Positions 5,631 to 7,354 of a stretch of 7,354 nucleotides of DNA are shown piece after piece. The first letter of the stretch is position 1; each line of letters begins with the position of its first letter. Source of the DNA: DATJGR01 sp035494855 (lineage in GTDB: Bacteria; Pseudomonadota; Gammaproteobacteria; Pseudomonadales; Azotimanducaceae); contig DATJGR010000218.1 of the NCBI GenBank assembly GCA_035494855.1, forward strand, positions 1 to 7,354, in the 5' to 3' direction. The notes beneath the pieces are model-generated. The model saw nothing but the letters and a program-made list of their open reading frames with translations. It was not told where the DNA came from and made no database searches. Both the position numbers and the translations under genes were made by a program.

Positions 5631-6866
5631 ATGCGCATCATCGACGTCGACGCACACCTGCACGAACCGCTCGACTGGGTGGAGCGCACCGACCCCGGAC
5701 TTGCCGCGCAACTCGGCCCGCCGGCGCGGTTCCTCGACGTGGCGGATGCGGTGTTCGGCATCTCGAACCCGGCCGTGTCGCAACTGCCCTTATCGCAGCA
5801 GCCACGCACGTCGTGGGACACGGTGCTGCCCGGCTTCGTGCAGCACCTCGAGATGACCGACGTTCGCCAACCGGAGCGGCAGAGCGCGCTGGCCGGCGAT
5901 CCGTTCTGCGATCCCGAGGCGCGCCTCGCGTTGTGCGACGCCGAAGGCATCGACGTACAGTTCCTGAACCCGACGTTCCTGGTCGGCCCGTTCGTGCAGG
6001 CCGGCCGCGCGCGCAGGCGCGATCTCATGCCGCGCATCCGTCAATGCTGGAATCGCTGGGCGATGGATCTGGTGCACGGCCACACCGACCGCCTGATGCC
6101 CGTCACGCAGATCGACATGAACGACGTGCCCGGTTCGATCGAGGAAATGACGCGCATGCGCGCGCTTGGCAGCCGCGGCTTCGTCATAAACGAATCGCCG
6201 GTGGGCGTTGCACGCTTCGCTGCAGACGGCAGCAGCGGGCTCGCGCGTTCCATCACGCACCCGGACTTCGAACCGTTGTGGTCGGCAGCAGAAGACCTCG
6301 GCATGGCGGCGATCGCGCACGTCGGTTTCGCGCGCGAACGCATTCAGTTCGGCTGGGCCAACAACGGCGCCAACGATCTCACCACATACAGCCTGCTGAA
6401 CTCGGCCGTCACGTCGCAGATCGGACCGCAGCTGATGCTCGGCGCGCTGGTGTTCGACGGCGTGCTCGAACGGCATCCGAAGCTGACGGTGATCGTAGAA
6501 GAAGTGGGCATCTCGTGGCTGCCGCACCTGGTCGGCATGCTCGATCACGTGGTCGGCCGCGCGGACCGCGCGCAACTCGCAGACGGCGAGTTCCGACCCG
6601 ACTTCGCCGGCCCGGCGTACAAGCTGCCGCTCAAGCCTTCCGAGTACCTGCGGCGCCAGGTGACGGTGACGCCGCTCGTCGTCAACGAGCTGATCCGCCC
6701 GGTGCTCGACCACGTGGCGCCGGAGATGCTGTGCTTCTCGAGCGACTACCCGCACGTGGAGGGAACCGCGTCTGCCGTGCAGATCTGCGAAAGACAGCTG
6801 GCCGACTGTTCGCCGCACGTGCGCGACACGTTCTACGGCGGGGTTGCAGCACGAATCGGCTTGTAG
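5631..6866 (+). CDS. Amidohydrolase family protein (ACMSD-like branch)
   Basis: The 411-residue product is a full-length amidohydrolase-2-family TIM barrel resembling the decarboxylase/hydrolase branch that includes ACMSD and related uncharacterised proteins. Visible ligands are the N-terminal DVDAHLHEP with His9-x-His11, His230 in AAIAHVGF, the EEVGISWLP block (290-298) following RHPKLTVIV, and Asp372 in FSSDYPHVEG (369-378). The superfamily's catalytic set therefore looks intact, unlike in its neighbour. There is no signal peptide, so it is probably cytosolic. It lies 30 nt downstream of the first amidohydrolase on the same strand, probably in one transcript, and has its own strong ribosome binding site. 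The low similarity between the two products, judged by eye, shows they are not a recent tandem duplication; they more likely act on different intermediates. The reaction (C-N or C-O hydrolysis versus decarboxylation) cannot be decided from the motifs. Confidence 0.88.
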   Translation: MRIIDVDAHLHEPLDWVERTDPGLAAQLGPPARFLDVADAVFGISNPAVSQLPLSQQPRTSWDTVLPGFVQHLEMTDVRQPERQSALAGDPFCDPEARLALCDAEGIDVQFLNPTFLVGPFVQAGRARRRDLMPRIRQCWNRWAMDLVHGHTDRLMPVTQIDMNDVPGSIEEMTRMRALGSRGFVINESPVGVARFAADGSSGLARSITHPDFEPLWSAAEDLGMAAIAHVGFARERIQFGWANNGANDLTTYSLLNSAVTSQIGPQLMLGALVFDGVLERHPKLTVIVEEVGISWLPHLVGMLDHVVGRADRAQLADGEFRPDFAGPAYKLPLKPSEYLRRQVTVTPLVVNELIRPVLDHVAPEMLCFSSDYPHVEGTASAVQICERQLADCSPHVRDTFYGGVAARIGL

Positions 6867-6887
6867 CCGCACTCACTGCGGCGGCTA
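6864..6887. terminator. Possible hairpin terminator between convergent genes
   Basis: TAGCCGC at 6864-6870, starting in the amidohydrolase stop codon, can pair with GCGGCTA at 6881-6887 around a 10-nt loop. A shorter alternative pairs GCCGC (6866-6870) with GCGGC (6878-6882). There is no T-tract on either strand, so a factor-independent terminator is doubtful. The rest of the 74-nt convergent gap shows nothing else. Confidence 0.3.
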
Positions 6888-6940
6888 GCTAGAAGAATCC
6901 GCGCGGCGTACGGCATGCTGCAGATACCTACACGTACCGC

Positions 6941-7354
6941 TCAGGCGTCGACGTTCGCCAGTGCCTGAAGCACATATGCGCACCGGTCCTCGACGGAACC
7001 CTTCGGCACCTCGACGACCTGATATCCGCATCGACGATACCACTCCTGCGTGATCCGGTTGACGCGCACGGCATGCTCGAACGTATGGTCGCGTTCGGCG
7101 TCGTTCACGTAGATCGCTTCCCACGGCGGCAGCACGAAGACCTTCGGGTAGTACCGATACTCTGCCAACCATTGGCTCAACTGGCGCTCGCCCAACGGCG
7201 TCGCGTGATCGAGCCCGCAGAGCGCGTCGATCACACCGCGCTCGAAGAAGACGTGGCCCGCGGTGGCAGCGTGTCGCGCGAAATTATCGACGTCCATGCG
7301 CAGCGTTTCCTGCGCGAACTCGTACGCATCTGGCCGCGGGCTCAACCCGCGCTT
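6941..7354 (-). CDS. AAA_28-type P-loop NTPase, C-terminal part (5' end beyond window)
   Basis: The visible 137 residues are the C-terminal part of an AAA_28-like (PF13521-type) nucleotide-binding protein, a small kinase-like P-loop NTPase family of unsettled function. Recognisable elements are FFERGVIDAL (the DRG-like region after Walker B), then YRYYPKVFVLPPWEAIYVND, the ERDHTFEHAV segment and the C-terminal YQVVEVPKGSVEDR. The Walker A loop and true start lie to the right of 7354; a TTG at 7345 is an internal Leu codon, not a start, because the frame stays open to the edge. The TGA at 6941-6943 converges on the second amidohydrolase with 74 nt between. Nothing links it functionally to the two divergent operons. 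Confidence 0.82.
   Translation of the reverse strand, partial: KRGLSPRPDAYEFAQETLRMDVDNFARHAATAGHVFFERGVIDALCGLDHATPLGERQLSQWLAEYRYYPKVFVLPPWEAIYVNDAERDHTFEHAVRVNRITQEWYRRCGYQVVEVPKGSVEDRCAYVLQALANVDA

Noticed and set aside
5790..6872. Minus-strand open frame of 360 codons opposite the second amidohydrolase
   Set aside because: Its composition (Arg/His/Val-rich with no motif) is that of an antisense shadow, and the plus strand encodes a full amidohydrolase.
5228..6892. Plus-strand open frame of 554 codons spanning both amidohydrolases
   Set aside because: It is Arg-rich and shifted relative to two well-motifed genes with their own ribosome binding sites; it bridges a stop, gap and start, which a real gene there would not.
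1..7354. Mobile element, CRISPR, tRNA or rRNA
   Set aside because: No transposase or integrase motifs, regularly spaced repeats, cloverleaf-like sequence or conserved rRNA segments were seen on either strand.

Overview
The window is high-GC, densely coding bacterial DNA. Start sites carry Shine-Dalgarno motifs and genes are packed with overlaps or gaps of a few tens of bases. Base composition and the gene families suggest a high-GC, metabolically versatile bacterium, most likely a proteobacterium, but no lineage-specific marker is present and the taxon cannot be fixed. There are eight protein-coding genes, two of them cut by the window edges. I found no RNA gene, insertion sequence, CRISPR array or phage gene.

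Left half (1-4497), minus strand, read right to left: a MAPEG-family membrane protein, a GNAT acetyltransferase with a zinc-finger-like N-terminus, a compact HyuA (hydantoinase/oxoprolinase A-type, ASKHA-fold ATPase), a DUF917/S-methyl-thiohydantoin-desulfurase-family protein, and an APH-fold small-molecule kinase that runs off the left edge. The joints are a 24-nt gap, a 4-nt ATGA overlap, an 11-nt overlap and a 14-nt gap, so this reads as one operon with translational coupling. The HyuA-DUF917 pair is the core; no HyuB gene is present. The plausible theme is ATP-dependent attack on a cyclic amide (hydantoin, thiohydantoin or lactam), accompanied by acetyl and phosphoryl transfer enzymes. The substrate is unknown.

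Middle (4498-4568): a 71-nt divergent intergenic region with an imperfect inverted repeat (TCGCAAGA-GTA-TCCTGCAA) and a second exact copy of TCGCAAGA, a candidate shared operator.

Right half, plus strand: two consecutive amidohydrolase-2-superfamily genes (4569-5600 and 5631-6866) from different subfamilies, 30 nt apart, the second with a very strong ribosome binding site. The first has Asn where the superfamily usually has the late catalytic/metal-binding Asp. Beyond a 74-nt convergent gap lies the C-terminal part of an AAA_28-type P-loop NTPase on the minus strand, cut by the right edge and probably unrelated to the two operons.

Taken together, the two divergent operons look like a small catabolic or detoxification island for a cyclic amide or lactone-like compound. 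That reading is inference from gene families and neighbourhood only.
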